Under the pieces are notes generated by a model. That model was not told where the DNA came from and searched no databases. It saw only the letters and a program-made list of their open reading frames with translations. 64,000 nt of DNA from Leuctra nigra. Taxonomy: Eukaryota > Arthropoda > Insecta > Plecoptera > Leuctridae. The position numbers and the translations under genes are program-made. The stretch is from contig OW203761.1 of NCBI GenBank assembly GCA_934045905.1, positions 30,554,964 to 30,618,963 of the forward strand, in the 5' to 3' direction. Positions 21,401-32,800 of this stretch are shown here, in pieces. How positions within the stretch are numbered: position 1 is the first letter of the stretch; each line of letters begins with the position of its first letter.

Positions 21401-24400
21401 GTCATCATTAGCAAAATAGTTGGGAGGGTTCGAGTTCGAGTATTCGAGTAGATATTCAATGGTTTTGGTGATCCACTCCACTCCTCTGTAATATACGCAA
21501 AGCTTATAGTTTACTCACAAATGATCAATGTACTGATCAAGACAAATTACTATTTAATATTCAATTCGATATTCTATATTCCATCCAAAAGCATTGGAAT
21601 CAGTATAATAATACATTTTGTAATGTATTAAACTAATGTTTATTGTTTACATTAATTGAGTACACCTTTTTGCCAAACCCATGTAGTGTATTGATATTTC
21701 CACTGAAACAATCACGATCTACAAACGCGTTGCCGATGGGTTTGACGTGATCAGTATCGTTGTTGCTGTTACCTGGTCAAGAAATTTAGAGAATATATAG
21801 GAACTGTCACTTCGAATATTAGCGAGATTCAGTTTCAATTTCTGTGCTTTTTTACGTGCGTAGTTTTCATACGTTGTTGATACGTAATAGCAAATAGGAT
21901 TGTTCATTCATCCACATAACTCTCGAACCACATTTTCAGGGAAAATCAATAGCATAACTGCTCCTAACTCTGTGAGGTATGTGAAACGTAATAATGTAAA
22001 ACATAGGCGGCTAGCCCTTAAAAGTGTCAGTTCAGAACCAAATTGCATGATTTCGTACTTTCTCATCCTGTTGACCTACCGCTATCTGTATGTTACCTAT
22101 CATTTGTGATGTATTTGTGAGAAGACTACAACATTGTTACGCCGCGAGTTGTTGGCTTTGGCCGAGTGAAATGACATGATGGCAGAGGGATGAGGTAATA
22201 TGATTGGTCGGCAAGGGTCGGGGTAAACACTCTATGCGCCACATTTGTTGCTCCCGGCCAGGGAAACACCGAGAATAATAAAGTAACTCATATGCTGAGA
22301 GCTTCAACCCAACACACGCTGCCAGATTTCCTCCAAGATTACTATTTCCCGCCACCTCATCCTCAAGGCACCAGCACCACCACCTCCAAGTTTCTGCTCT
22401 GCTTGTTTATCTCTTCCTACGCAGCTTGTAAAATCAAGCCAACCTTTCATAGAGCAGAACTGATCGAACTTCTGTAATTACAGCAAGATTAAAGACCCGC
22501 TCCTCGACTTACACTGCGAGCCAATTATCTATTCACGAAGAAGAAGAGCAAATTGTTTGTAATTGGGCAATCGAGAATGGGAGGAAGAAATGAGTTAATT
22601 CCTGCCATTGGCAAAGCTTTTGTCTTCTTGTCTTGTCCATTTAACTTCACATTCAGTCAGCTCGAAAGATAACCATAATGCTTGAAAATTGCACGACATT
22701 TGCGTTGATTCCAAGTCATTTGTTTCTTTCTCTCACAGAATCACGAAATCTCTAGAGAGCACGAATCTCTCATCGCCGTTAATTTCGTCTTGATGCAGTC
22801 TACATCGTTGCACTGCTGTACTATATAGATGCATCTTGTCTGACGACTCCACTGCGCCAACCCCTGACCCTCCCTCGTCAGACGTCCACCAAACCGCTCG
22901 GCTCGGGTTAGGTCGGGAGAAATCTGTGGGGATTGTTAGGGACTTTGCCTCAGTCTCCCACGGGAGTTGACAACAGGACTGATGGCTGTGAGCAGTCGTT
23001 TCTATTCATTTCACAGGATGCCAAGAAGTCACAGGGGTTAAACTCCGGGAGTCGTGTCGTAATCGGGAATATCGGGGAGGTAAAAGTTGGCGAGGAATTG
23101 TGCATGAATGCTCGCTAGCTGATGTAATAATGGAGTAGCTGCAGATAAGCCGCACTACTAACCGTTAGAAACAATTATAACCGTAATTTATGTTCGTTTT
23201 CACCCTATAGTTTGCCGCTATACTGCATGCACTGGAGTTGCGGGTGCATTGACTTAGCCGGGGTTCTCGATTCGAGTCAAGACCGACCCGGGCAAGTTTG
23301 TTTCTTTATCTCGCCTCATTACTTGCTACACTCTTGCTACTTGACACTAGCGCCCCAAGGAACTGGACCGACAGCCAGGACGTGAATCCAGGACGAAATG
23401 GGAAAGAAGAGACTCGACGTAAATCCCTAAAATAATGAGAAATGTTGGTTAAACCTTGTTGTCAATACAACAAATTCCACTGGTTGGTTTCTTCGTGCTT
23501 CGTGATTTTTATCATTTAGAGAAGAAAAGAAATCAATACAGAGTAGATTCTCTGCACAAAAGAAACTTGGAACGCGCGTGGATCATTACGCTTAGTTCAC
23601 ACGAGTATCGTCCTCGAAGTAGATTTCCGTGAGTCGGGATTGTATATCAAACCGCTGTGTTGTGCTAATCCTTACATCTCGGCCACAAGTCTTGTTACAA
23701 CTAATTGCGATATCTAATATTCATTCTGGATAAAACATTTAATCGATCACTTCCGTTTCGCTAAAAGGTTCAACTAATTCCATTTCCAGCTCATTAATGA
23801 AACCTGGACTGAATTCCAATTTATGCAAATCTTATTACTTGTAATTTACTCATTTCTTTCGCTTCCTTGGCAAATTGTTTTATTCACGATTCTTCCAGTA
23901 AAGCCAGACGCCTGTTTCGAGCAATCTCTAAAATGAGAAAAGTTCGACAGATTTATCATTTTCAGAAAACTGTCTCCGATTGTGTCGGAAGGGAAGCGGC
24001 GATGTCCAGCATTGACAGTCCCAACCAACAAACTCCTCTGGCAAGCATCGACCTGTTATCGTGCATGTGATGTCAACGAATAATTTATTAAAGTGTCACA
24101 TTTTGATGGCCACGTTTGTAGCAGGCGCCATTATCTAATTCAATCACTGAACCGACGTCAAGTTCAATCTCGCTCTCGGCTATACAAGGCGTCTTCATTT
24201 CAAAAAGTCTGCTTCGATATGAAAACAATGGCGTAAGAAAATCTCCAGGAGTCTTGGGTTCGCTGCCTGGCTCGGGCTTGATTTGATTACTGGCTTCGAA
24301 CTTCAGAGAATAGTTACTGCATCGTTATTCCATGCTCATTCAAGACAGATAGGATCAGTTTAATTAAAAGTTTATCGTATCTGATGCAGCTAGCTCTTCG

Positions 24401-24533
24401 CAGCATCTCGACAAAGTTAACTCATCTCACGCCATTATTTCAAGACTCGCGTCCTCCATTGTGCATGTAGATTTCATCACCGAACATACATACATGGCAG
24501 ACTACATTACTCTGAAATGCAGAAGTAAGAGTA
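21401..24533. other. Intergenic DNA, no gene recognised
   Basis: No recognisable coding sequence. 22135-22490 starts TGTTACGCCGCG and has AATAATAAAG, vaguely like a solo LTR, but has no clear partner or target duplication. Confidence 0.4.
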
Positions 24534-24725
24534 AAGCCCCATTTACACGGTGCAATTTCTTCAACAACTTCTGTGTCACATTTCTGTGTCACATTTCTTG
24601 AAGGAAATTAGAACATGTTTTAAGTTCTGTGACAGAAAGTTGCGTCGTGTAAATACAAAATTGTATGAAAAATGTGAATGTGACACAGAAGTTGTTCAAG
24701 AAATTGTACCGTGTAAATCGGGCTT
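24534..24725. mobile_element. Harbinger-like MITE (TAA flanks)
   Basis: The left end AGCCCCATTTACACGGTGCA pairs with the right end at about 24700-24723, and the inner segment ACAACTTCTGTGTCACATT pairs with AATGTGACACAGAAGTTGT. The trinucleotide TAA flanks both sides, as expected for PIF/Harbinger transposition. There is no ORF of note. Confidence 0.75.
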
Positions 24726-27700
24726 AACTTCCCTTCGCAATTGAAGTCCTGACGCCAAGCCCATGTCGCAGAGTGAGTATAATAATGTTGAGGAAGGACA
24801 GAATGGATGCGTACGTTGAATATCGCAAAATGTAACTTCATCTTATACACATCTCGCATTTTACCGTTCAACTCGTAAAGTAGGCAGTGAAGTAATTTGG
24901 TTGTCGGGTGATATTTCCCTGTTTTACTGTCTCCATGTTGACAAGTTGACGTGGTTTTATTGTCGGTGAGGGGGCGAGGGCTTATCAGCGCGTGAGGGAA
25001 GGAAGATAGGATCAGGGCAGGCAGGGACGACGAACTTCTATCATTGCATTGCGTTCATGCCGGCTTTATTACTTGTGATAACATCTTTAGAGAACGGAAG
25101 AAATATTCCATCAGTTCTCAACTCGCTCATGGATTTCTGGAGTGATTTGAGGTACTTTCCGAGTTCCTACGTTTTAAGTCTGATCAGAAATTGCACGTCG
25201 TTCCTGATTTCCATTTCATATTATATAAAACTCTGGATTGCTGTGGGATACGACCAATCTCAGTAATGTAATAACCTCGAAATGCAGTAGAAGTCGTATA
25301 CAGACGAGGGATGTTCAGTAAAACTAAAACAAGAAGCATGCAACTGAAACCCAGTGTTTTATTATACGAGCACGCTTTACATTCAATTTTCATGATTCGA
25401 TTTCGTTTTTACTGTTTGTGTTATTATTGTTACAAGTGCGCTCTACAGGTCAAAAGCATTCGATGAATCGGACATATTGCAAGTTTATGTGCTAAATCTG
25501 CTTTGTAGGATGTTTCAATTAATATTCTCTCAAGTAGAATGCTGATTTCAATCGGCTGTTCACTTCGCAATGCATTCTATTCACAACGTTATCCTAGCAA
25601 GTAAGATTGAAGGTGGTTGGGTTGAAACTAACAATGGCACTCGACGATCAGCAAGATGAGATGAGATTGAATGAATGTGTGTGAGATGAGAACAACGGAA
25701 GAGGAAGTGAGATAATGAATGAGTGAGTGCGAGGAGATGGGAGAGGAAGAGAGAAAGAAGGGAGTCAGGGAGCGCGAGGGTGACCGGCTTGCTTATTGAT
25801 CACAATGCTGGCATCAGTACCGCGCACCTTTACGTTCCGCGGATCCAACTTCTCCAATACATAAACACATCGACGTCGACAACGTCTGATGGATAAACAA
25901 AGCGCTGGGAGGAATCATCACGTCACCTGTTGAGATGGATTCGACGTCTTCGAGCAATCAGTCAAGTGACAACCCATACTTTCAATAACACCTGTGCGAG
26001 GAGATGCGGAGCAGGCGGAGCTATGTACATCTAAATCAACGGTCACTTTCACATTTTTCTAAATACTCACGATTTTCAGAACCAAAAACTTATTAACAAC
26101 CGAAGTGTTGAGATCTCCCACCCATCCCATTAGGTCCTTCTTCGCCATGCATTTGTTTGAAATAATTCTCAACCGCTTTTCTAATCCCAATTCTGAATAA
26201 TTACCAACTCTCTTGTTTCGAAAGAGTCTTTCGAATTAATTTTGCTGTAATAAAAAGACGTTAAATCATTTGTCTGTGGAATTAAAGTCTTAAATTCCCA
26301 CATGTTGCTTTGCATAAGTTCTGTTTACGCGCAGAGAATCTCGAATGCCAACAGGATAGTTTAACGAAAAGATAGTTAACTTCTTGCCCGTGCAAAATGC
26401 TTATTATTGTTGCCAGGTAAGTATTAAAAATAAGACAGTAGATATTCCATAAACAATGACTCTGAGATCGTCAGAGGATATTTACAACCTCAGAGTGGAA
26501 AGGTTGGAAGTCCATTTCAATTATTCTTGTTGTGAGCTCGAAATCCAGTAATTCTGGCTTCATCCACGTTCATTCACATTTGTGTTACATAAGTCATTGT
26601 GTAAGAGAATACTTCAATGAAACTGTATATGTTGAGATAAGTCAAATGACGGGCCATTCAAAGGTGGGCAACCTAAATCATACAGGCCGAAAGCAAAGAT
26701 GATAGCCACAAGTGTACAAAGCAAAACAAAGAAAATTGACTTCCGGCTTTCTACCTCTGAGATACAGAACTTGAAAAGCTCAAATTTGAAACGTTTCTAA
26801 CCTAACCCTTTGAACAAGTCTTGCTCAATGAACTCGTTTATAAAGACAACAAATAAGTTTCCCATCCATATTCGATGACCATCTCTGCTGAGTGTCAGTT
26901 AGTAACATCCATCAGTCACCGAGTGGCGTGCTTCTGGTTTGCCAGTGTGAGTTGTGAACTGTGTATCCAACAGGGACAAACACCGAGGTCGGGCTTCTCA
27001 CGCCGTACCTCCAGAGTCTCAAGAGACCGCGGATAACCTGTTTGCCAACTCCACCGAGCAACTGATAAGATTTCAATAACGCGCGGGGTCGGAGCCAAAC
27101 ACCCGGTGAAATATCACTTCCAGAAGCCAGCCTGTTTTATTCCTGCTGAATCGCACACACCAAAGCGTCGAGTGTGTCCGTTCAGAGATATTATATCCAC
27201 GAATTATGCCATCATAGATGTCTGTGCGCATCTGGCGTTTTATTATTGTTGAAACTCTTGGTCTGAATTTACATGTTGAATTAATGGAAATAAAAGTGGG
27301 GGTTGGAATATAACTATATACACCTCTGCCACAGTAACTACTGACTAACTAATGGTTATTACGCGCGGCTCTCGACTGAGCGTATAATAACTTCGCTCAC
27401 TTCACAGAGACCAGCGAAATGAGCGGAGTCGATACTTTTGCTCTTGGAACACGGCTGCTTTTAGCAGGAGCAAGTGAAGTGTTGGATGAATGGTGACTAT
27501 CTGATGGATTGCCCTGGATCGGTGCATCACCATTCATAGGGGACACGTACACAACCAGTCCCGAGCGTTCGAAGGCGTTGGGACGTGCTGGAGAGTGAGG
27601 TCAGAAAACACACGGCGGAGGGTTCTTTCATCTGATTGGTCGTTGAAAAGAAGTGATTCTGGGAATCACCGCACGTGAAACGTTCTTCGAATGAATTGAG

Positions 27701-29631
27701 CCAATTAGAAATGAGAGTGAGTGAAAACAAGAAGGCCAAGCAAGGCAAAGAAGCCGTGACGAGCAGCTCGAGAGGGCTGTGTGGAATCACAGACTAGCCG
27801 ACGCCGACATGGAGTTGATGGTGCGCTTTGGCAAAAACAGTTTTTATCAAAGAAACATAAAAGAAGGCGTAGGATTGTAAACATCTCGCGAGTTCGTAGT
27901 AACAACTCGGTATATACAGCTACTTCACGTCTACACGAGCTGGATGATTGTTTTTTAACGATATTTTGATGTCTGTTGGATGCGAAATCACTAATTCAGT
28001 GACTCGGAACAAGTTATACGCTCCCTTTCTGTGGGTTTTGCTGACATGATGCGAGCCGACTGACTAGTGACTCAGTGCACACGCGTCTCGCCGCCATGAC
28101 AGTCACGTGATCTGACGTCGCGCCGGGCGGCGTCGCGACGTCATGAATCAACCGCCGGCAATTAGGCGGCTAATATTTGCCACTGAATAAGCAGTAATTT
28201 GCTGGAGACAGCTGCAAGAAGTCACATTCAATGGATGCGAAGTGGTTTATGTTTGTGCTCACATAAACTCTCAACATACAACACAAAGAAGAGATAAAGA
28301 TTAAGACTCCGTGACTAAAGTGTTACCCATAAAAAGATCTGTTGATGGAGCATTAATAACATGATGTAGCGTCACCTTTGCATCATTTAACGTAATTAGG
28401 AAGATGCTGGCATCCTGCGACTTCTCTGGAGATCGACTGACCTGGCAGTGAAACTTGGCTTGGCTGAAATAATTAATTGCAATTCTCTAACATGTCTCGT
28501 AATTTATCTGAATGAATCTTTCTCTTTGCATGTTCCACTGCAACACCTTGGTTTGCGTACGCATGTCATTTATATTCAGAGAATAATCGCTGCACTCTAA
28601 TTGGTCCTGGCGTCATAAATGAGGCGACATGAAGTCTCTTGACTAAGATTAACCTCCTTGCTAAAAGAACTCCCGACAACCCAAAAAGCGACCCAGTGGA
28701 GTCCAAGACAGCATATTACTTAGGAGCGATGTCAAAAAGTAAGAAAGGAATTTGTATCGTTTGCGGGTGCAAAAAGCATGAGTTCGTTGGCCTGACAAAA
28801 TCATTATCTTCATGCCCTCCTGAAGTAGTGGTTTATCAGAAGAAATAAAATGACAATAAAAAGTGTGTGCTATTCGTGAACATGAAAAGCGAGCGCCATT
28901 CATTTTCCGGATAATATTTTTATTTTTCGTTTCGACTGCCGAGAAACTATTTCAGTGAGTAGTGAGTTGACTTCAGAGTCCGATAGTCGATATTTCATCT
29001 GTCCATTTCCCATGCCAGCTATTTGATAATATTAATAATGAGTTCCCTGACCAATTGTCTATTCTCAGTGACATTGCTCTCATTTCTGATTATTGGGATT
29101 TGAAACATTTACTGTCCGTATTTTTTGTTTCAGAATCACTCTCTGCGGATCATCCGAAGCAATCAGATGATTGCGGCGAGGGTTGCGTGATTACGAGCAG
29201 CCATTTTGTCGTCTCACACCCTCACACCATTCTCTCACACTTCATCACTTTTCAAAAACAATTTTCAAGATCTCAGTACGATTTCGCTGAAATTCCTCCA
29301 ATAAGATATGAGAGCATTCAAATAGAAACTCTATTATCTTCATTCGAGCATCCCCATCACACGTCCTGAACATTGACTGAGGAACGAAAGAAATGAGCGA
29401 CATCTCGCGGCTCAACTGTTCAACTCCTGGATGTCGAGGCGACAGCGCGACATGTGACTCCTCGACGTGATCTGACATTATTGACATCGCATCTCTGTCG
29501 GGCCATCACACCCGGCTCTTGACGGGGTCGGGTGTGAGTCAGACCATGTCGGAGGATCAGAATTAGATGAGATTCACTCCGACTACTGGAACTGTTATTA
29601 ACCCTATGTTACACGATCTCGACTGAAAAAC
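24726..29631. other. Intergenic DNA upstream of the transporter
   Basis: No gene recognised. A purine-rich tract lies at about 25655-25765. A CpG-rich patch at 28075-28160 contains CACGTGA and CGTCGCGACGTCA and may be promoter-proximal. Non-coding first exons of the transporter could lie here but cannot be placed from sequence alone. Confidence 0.4.
28075..28160. promoter_or_regulatory. CpG-rich patch, possible promoter region
   Basis: About 1.5 kb before the first transporter coding exon, this GC- and CpG-rich patch in AT-rich DNA contains TCACGTGA (an E-box) and a near-palindrome GACGTCGCGCCGGGCGG...CGTCGCGACGTC. A regulatory role is inferred from composition and position only. Confidence 0.25.
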
Positions 29632-29896
29632 ATGTTGCTAGAAGACGCTGAGAGTTTGTACAGCGGCCCCGGCAGCGTCTCCCCATCCATCTCGGCGTCG
29701 CCTCCACCACCCCCGGCGGCGTCGGTTGCTCCCATGCCGCCGCCCTCCTCACTGCAGCGCTACAACGACGTCATGCCTGAAGCCTGTCAGCGTTGCAGTC
29801 GACGCTACTCGGCGCTGCAACGTCACAACAGCTGCAACAGTTCGTACAGCGCTGCAACCTTCAACAGCTACACGCACAGCTCGTACAGGAATAAGG
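29632..29896 (+). CDS. Transporter exon 1 (cytosolic N-terminus)
   Basis: ATG at 29632 opens 88 codons rich in Ser, Pro and Ala (ASPPPPPAAS, APMPPPSSLQRYND) and ends ...SSYRNK with donor GTAAGT at 29897. The phase matches exon 2. The assignment rests on the ORF, its GC-rich coding-like composition, the strong donor and the phase match; the N-terminal sequence itself is not conserved in the family. Confidence 0.7.
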
Positions 29897-32800
29897 GTAA
29901 GTTCTACTCCACTACCTTCTTCAAAAGTTTGAAACCTGCGGGATTTGGCTCAGAGGGTAGAACACAAAGAATCAGCAATATTATAATTTGTTTATTACAA
30001 AGAAAATAAATGTTCATTGATGTGAAAAGAGCAATCAAAAATTATGAAACAATATTACGTTTGATACGTCGGCAGTAGTGATGATGTCGTCTGGTTTGTT
30101 TACTTCCGCGTAAACAAGTGGATGGCGTTGACTCTTGCGTAGTGTGTCCCGTGAACTCCAGTCCACCAGCAGAATGAAAATGACTGGATATGTCACCTCC
30201 TTCAGCTGCGATGCGATGATGTCGTCTAATAACCCCTTGGTTACCAGGACGTCCAGCAGTCCGTGCACAAGGAGTGACCTCCTCGAGCAGTTGGATCAAG
30301 TTGGCTCAGGCTGATGACGTTCGTGGCTGCAGACTCGTCGGTTTCTCCCGGAGTTGCAATTCACTAACTTTTATACTTTAACATTTACTGACTTTAATGT
30401 TGAAACTGTTCAGTTGATCACTTGTAAGTTGAAATTGTCTTAATGCGATATTATTTGCCTCAGCACTAGGCTTGAAGTTTGAATTTACTGGGTTGACGTT
30501 TATACAAAAATGTTATTTTAATGTTTACCTTCGATCACATCGGCACTGTCTCGCTGAAATTATACTATGTTGCGTGCACAAGGCTTCACGGTTCGCGAGG
30601 CAGGTCTCACTGCTCTGAGAAAACTCCGACTGATGATGTTTGGCTGGTAGCCTGACGTTTTATACCCTCTGACATCGTTTTCCCTCCAAAGAATCTGATT
30701 GGTTGGTTTCGTACACGTGGTAGCTAATTTTAGACATTCTGTCATTTCTAAAGCCCGCGAAACGACTTTCTTTCTGCACGTAGGCCCATGCTTTTCTTGG
30801 AATCACTGAAAACTAGTCTGGCTGACTGGTTTTGTAGCGTTATCACAATGACTGGTTCACTTGTTATTACGTGGTGACATCACAATTTAGGTAAGGTCAC
30901 ATACTTTTTATATGGATTCACTCACTTTCTTGATATAATTGCACATTGTTAAACTTATTTGATTGCTTGTTATATTTTTGTCTATATTTTGATTGCTGTT
31001 GAATTTAAGATTGTAAGTTTACATAATGATTCTAATTAATTACTTTGTGTTCAGTTAACCTTGACTCTAAGAATGCCATGCTACAAGCTTGTTCATTCTT
31101 TAAACCTATTTCAAGCAAACATTATTATTTTTTTTAAAGTTAATTTTCTAACCTAGATAGGCCAACTTGTTACAGAGCCCCCTGAATTCTTGTTGTTCAC
31201 CTTTTGACTGAAGTCAAATTTGAAATACATTGAAATTTTGAATAAGAAAATAGTGATAAAACAAGGATTCACATAGAGACTGGACTATCTAGCAGGAATA
31301 ATCTCTTCCTTTTGACAAACAAAAAGTTTCCTTGAACAGATGCAAGTTTATTTCCCCTTACAGCTGTCTAATCTAAACCTGAATGAATGAACTCACCCCT
31401 CCATCTACCAAAACAAAAACAAACCTCATCCTACCTCCCGGAAACGATGCTCGACTCAACCCTCTCTCTTATCACAGTCCCGTTATTGGCCTAGTGACCT
31501 ACTCTTGCTGGGTCATCATACTGCGACCATAACATCAACATTGCTGTTGTCATCATTAGGAATCAGCTGCTCGACGTATTGTTTTTCTATCTTCCGTCCA
31601 CGATCGAATGGGAATGAAACTTTGGCATCTTCTTGAACATCTTGCGTTGGCCCTATTGAAATTACCTCAACTAGGTGTGTCCAGAAGAATTCTTCACGCT
31701 TATTCCTTGCAGTGGTTGATGTATAAGTTTCATTTTCTTTCTTGACTTCCGTTTCAGTTTCTTCGTTACTTTCTTCATCTTGAAAGTCTTTATCTTCAAT
31801 TTGTAGAGATTCTTGCATCAACGGACATGTAATCTTCATCATTTCTTCGTATGCAATTTCTTCGAGCATTTCCATGTTTGCTACGTAATCGAAGGGTTGT
31901 ATTTTCTCGTCATAACTGGTTTCGGTCAACTCGTCGTTCAATGTTATTAATAACTTGTCATTCATTCGTTCAGTAATACTTGCGGCAGGAATCGAACTAA
32001 GCTCCGCACAAAAGTTGTAATTTTCGCTCTTCTCAAATTCTTGGACAAAACTAGACTCGGATTTAACTAATTGTTCTTGATCTGCTGCTTTTTCTTCAAT
32101 AGCTATGGTTTCAGTAACCATCTCAATAATCTCAATAATCTCCTCAATATCTTCAAGATTCTCAATAATCTTCACATCTTCAGTACGACCTTTGCGTCTG
32201 AAATCAACAAATTCTTCCTCCTCCAAATTCAATTCAACAACAACATTACAGTTCAGATCCTCCACACAACAAACAGTCTCCATTTCATCGCCGTCAAACT
32301 CAATATTGACCAAGGCTTGTCTAGTCACCTCAAATTCTTCATTTTCATCTCGTGAATTGTTCACGGTTTCCTCTGCAACTCCCTGTACCAAACATTCTGG
32401 AATGACTTCATCTTCGAACGATTCGTTTTCTTGACTCTCTGCTTTCTTTACAGCGTCTTCTTTAACACCTTCAATGACAACTTCACATGTCTTCAGCTGG
32501 TCTAAATCTTCTTGCTCTTTCGTGATGACGTCGTTGTTCTGCAACTTAACTTTCTCAACTTCAAATTGTTCACAGGGTTCTTCGAAATTATCTTGTGGAA
32601 GTATAATCTCGGCATCTTCTTCATTTTTCTCTTGTACTGAAATATCAGCGATTTCAACACGATTCTGACTCTGAATCTTCGTTTCTTCTTCTTCCTTCTT
32701 CTGTGTCTTGGGCAGACAAAAATCTTGAACATCTTCTTGCGGCGTTGTAACCTCATAAAAACTTTCAACTTTGTCAGGCTGCTCACAGCTCTGCTCAGAA

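Noticed and set aside
22135..22490. Solo LTR
   Set aside because: It starts TGTTACGCCG and has an AATAAA-like signal, but there is no clear end, partner or target duplication.
29055..29369. Additional upstream coding exon of the transporter
   Set aside because: An open frame without recognisable sequence or convincing splice sites; ATG at 29632 suffices as start.
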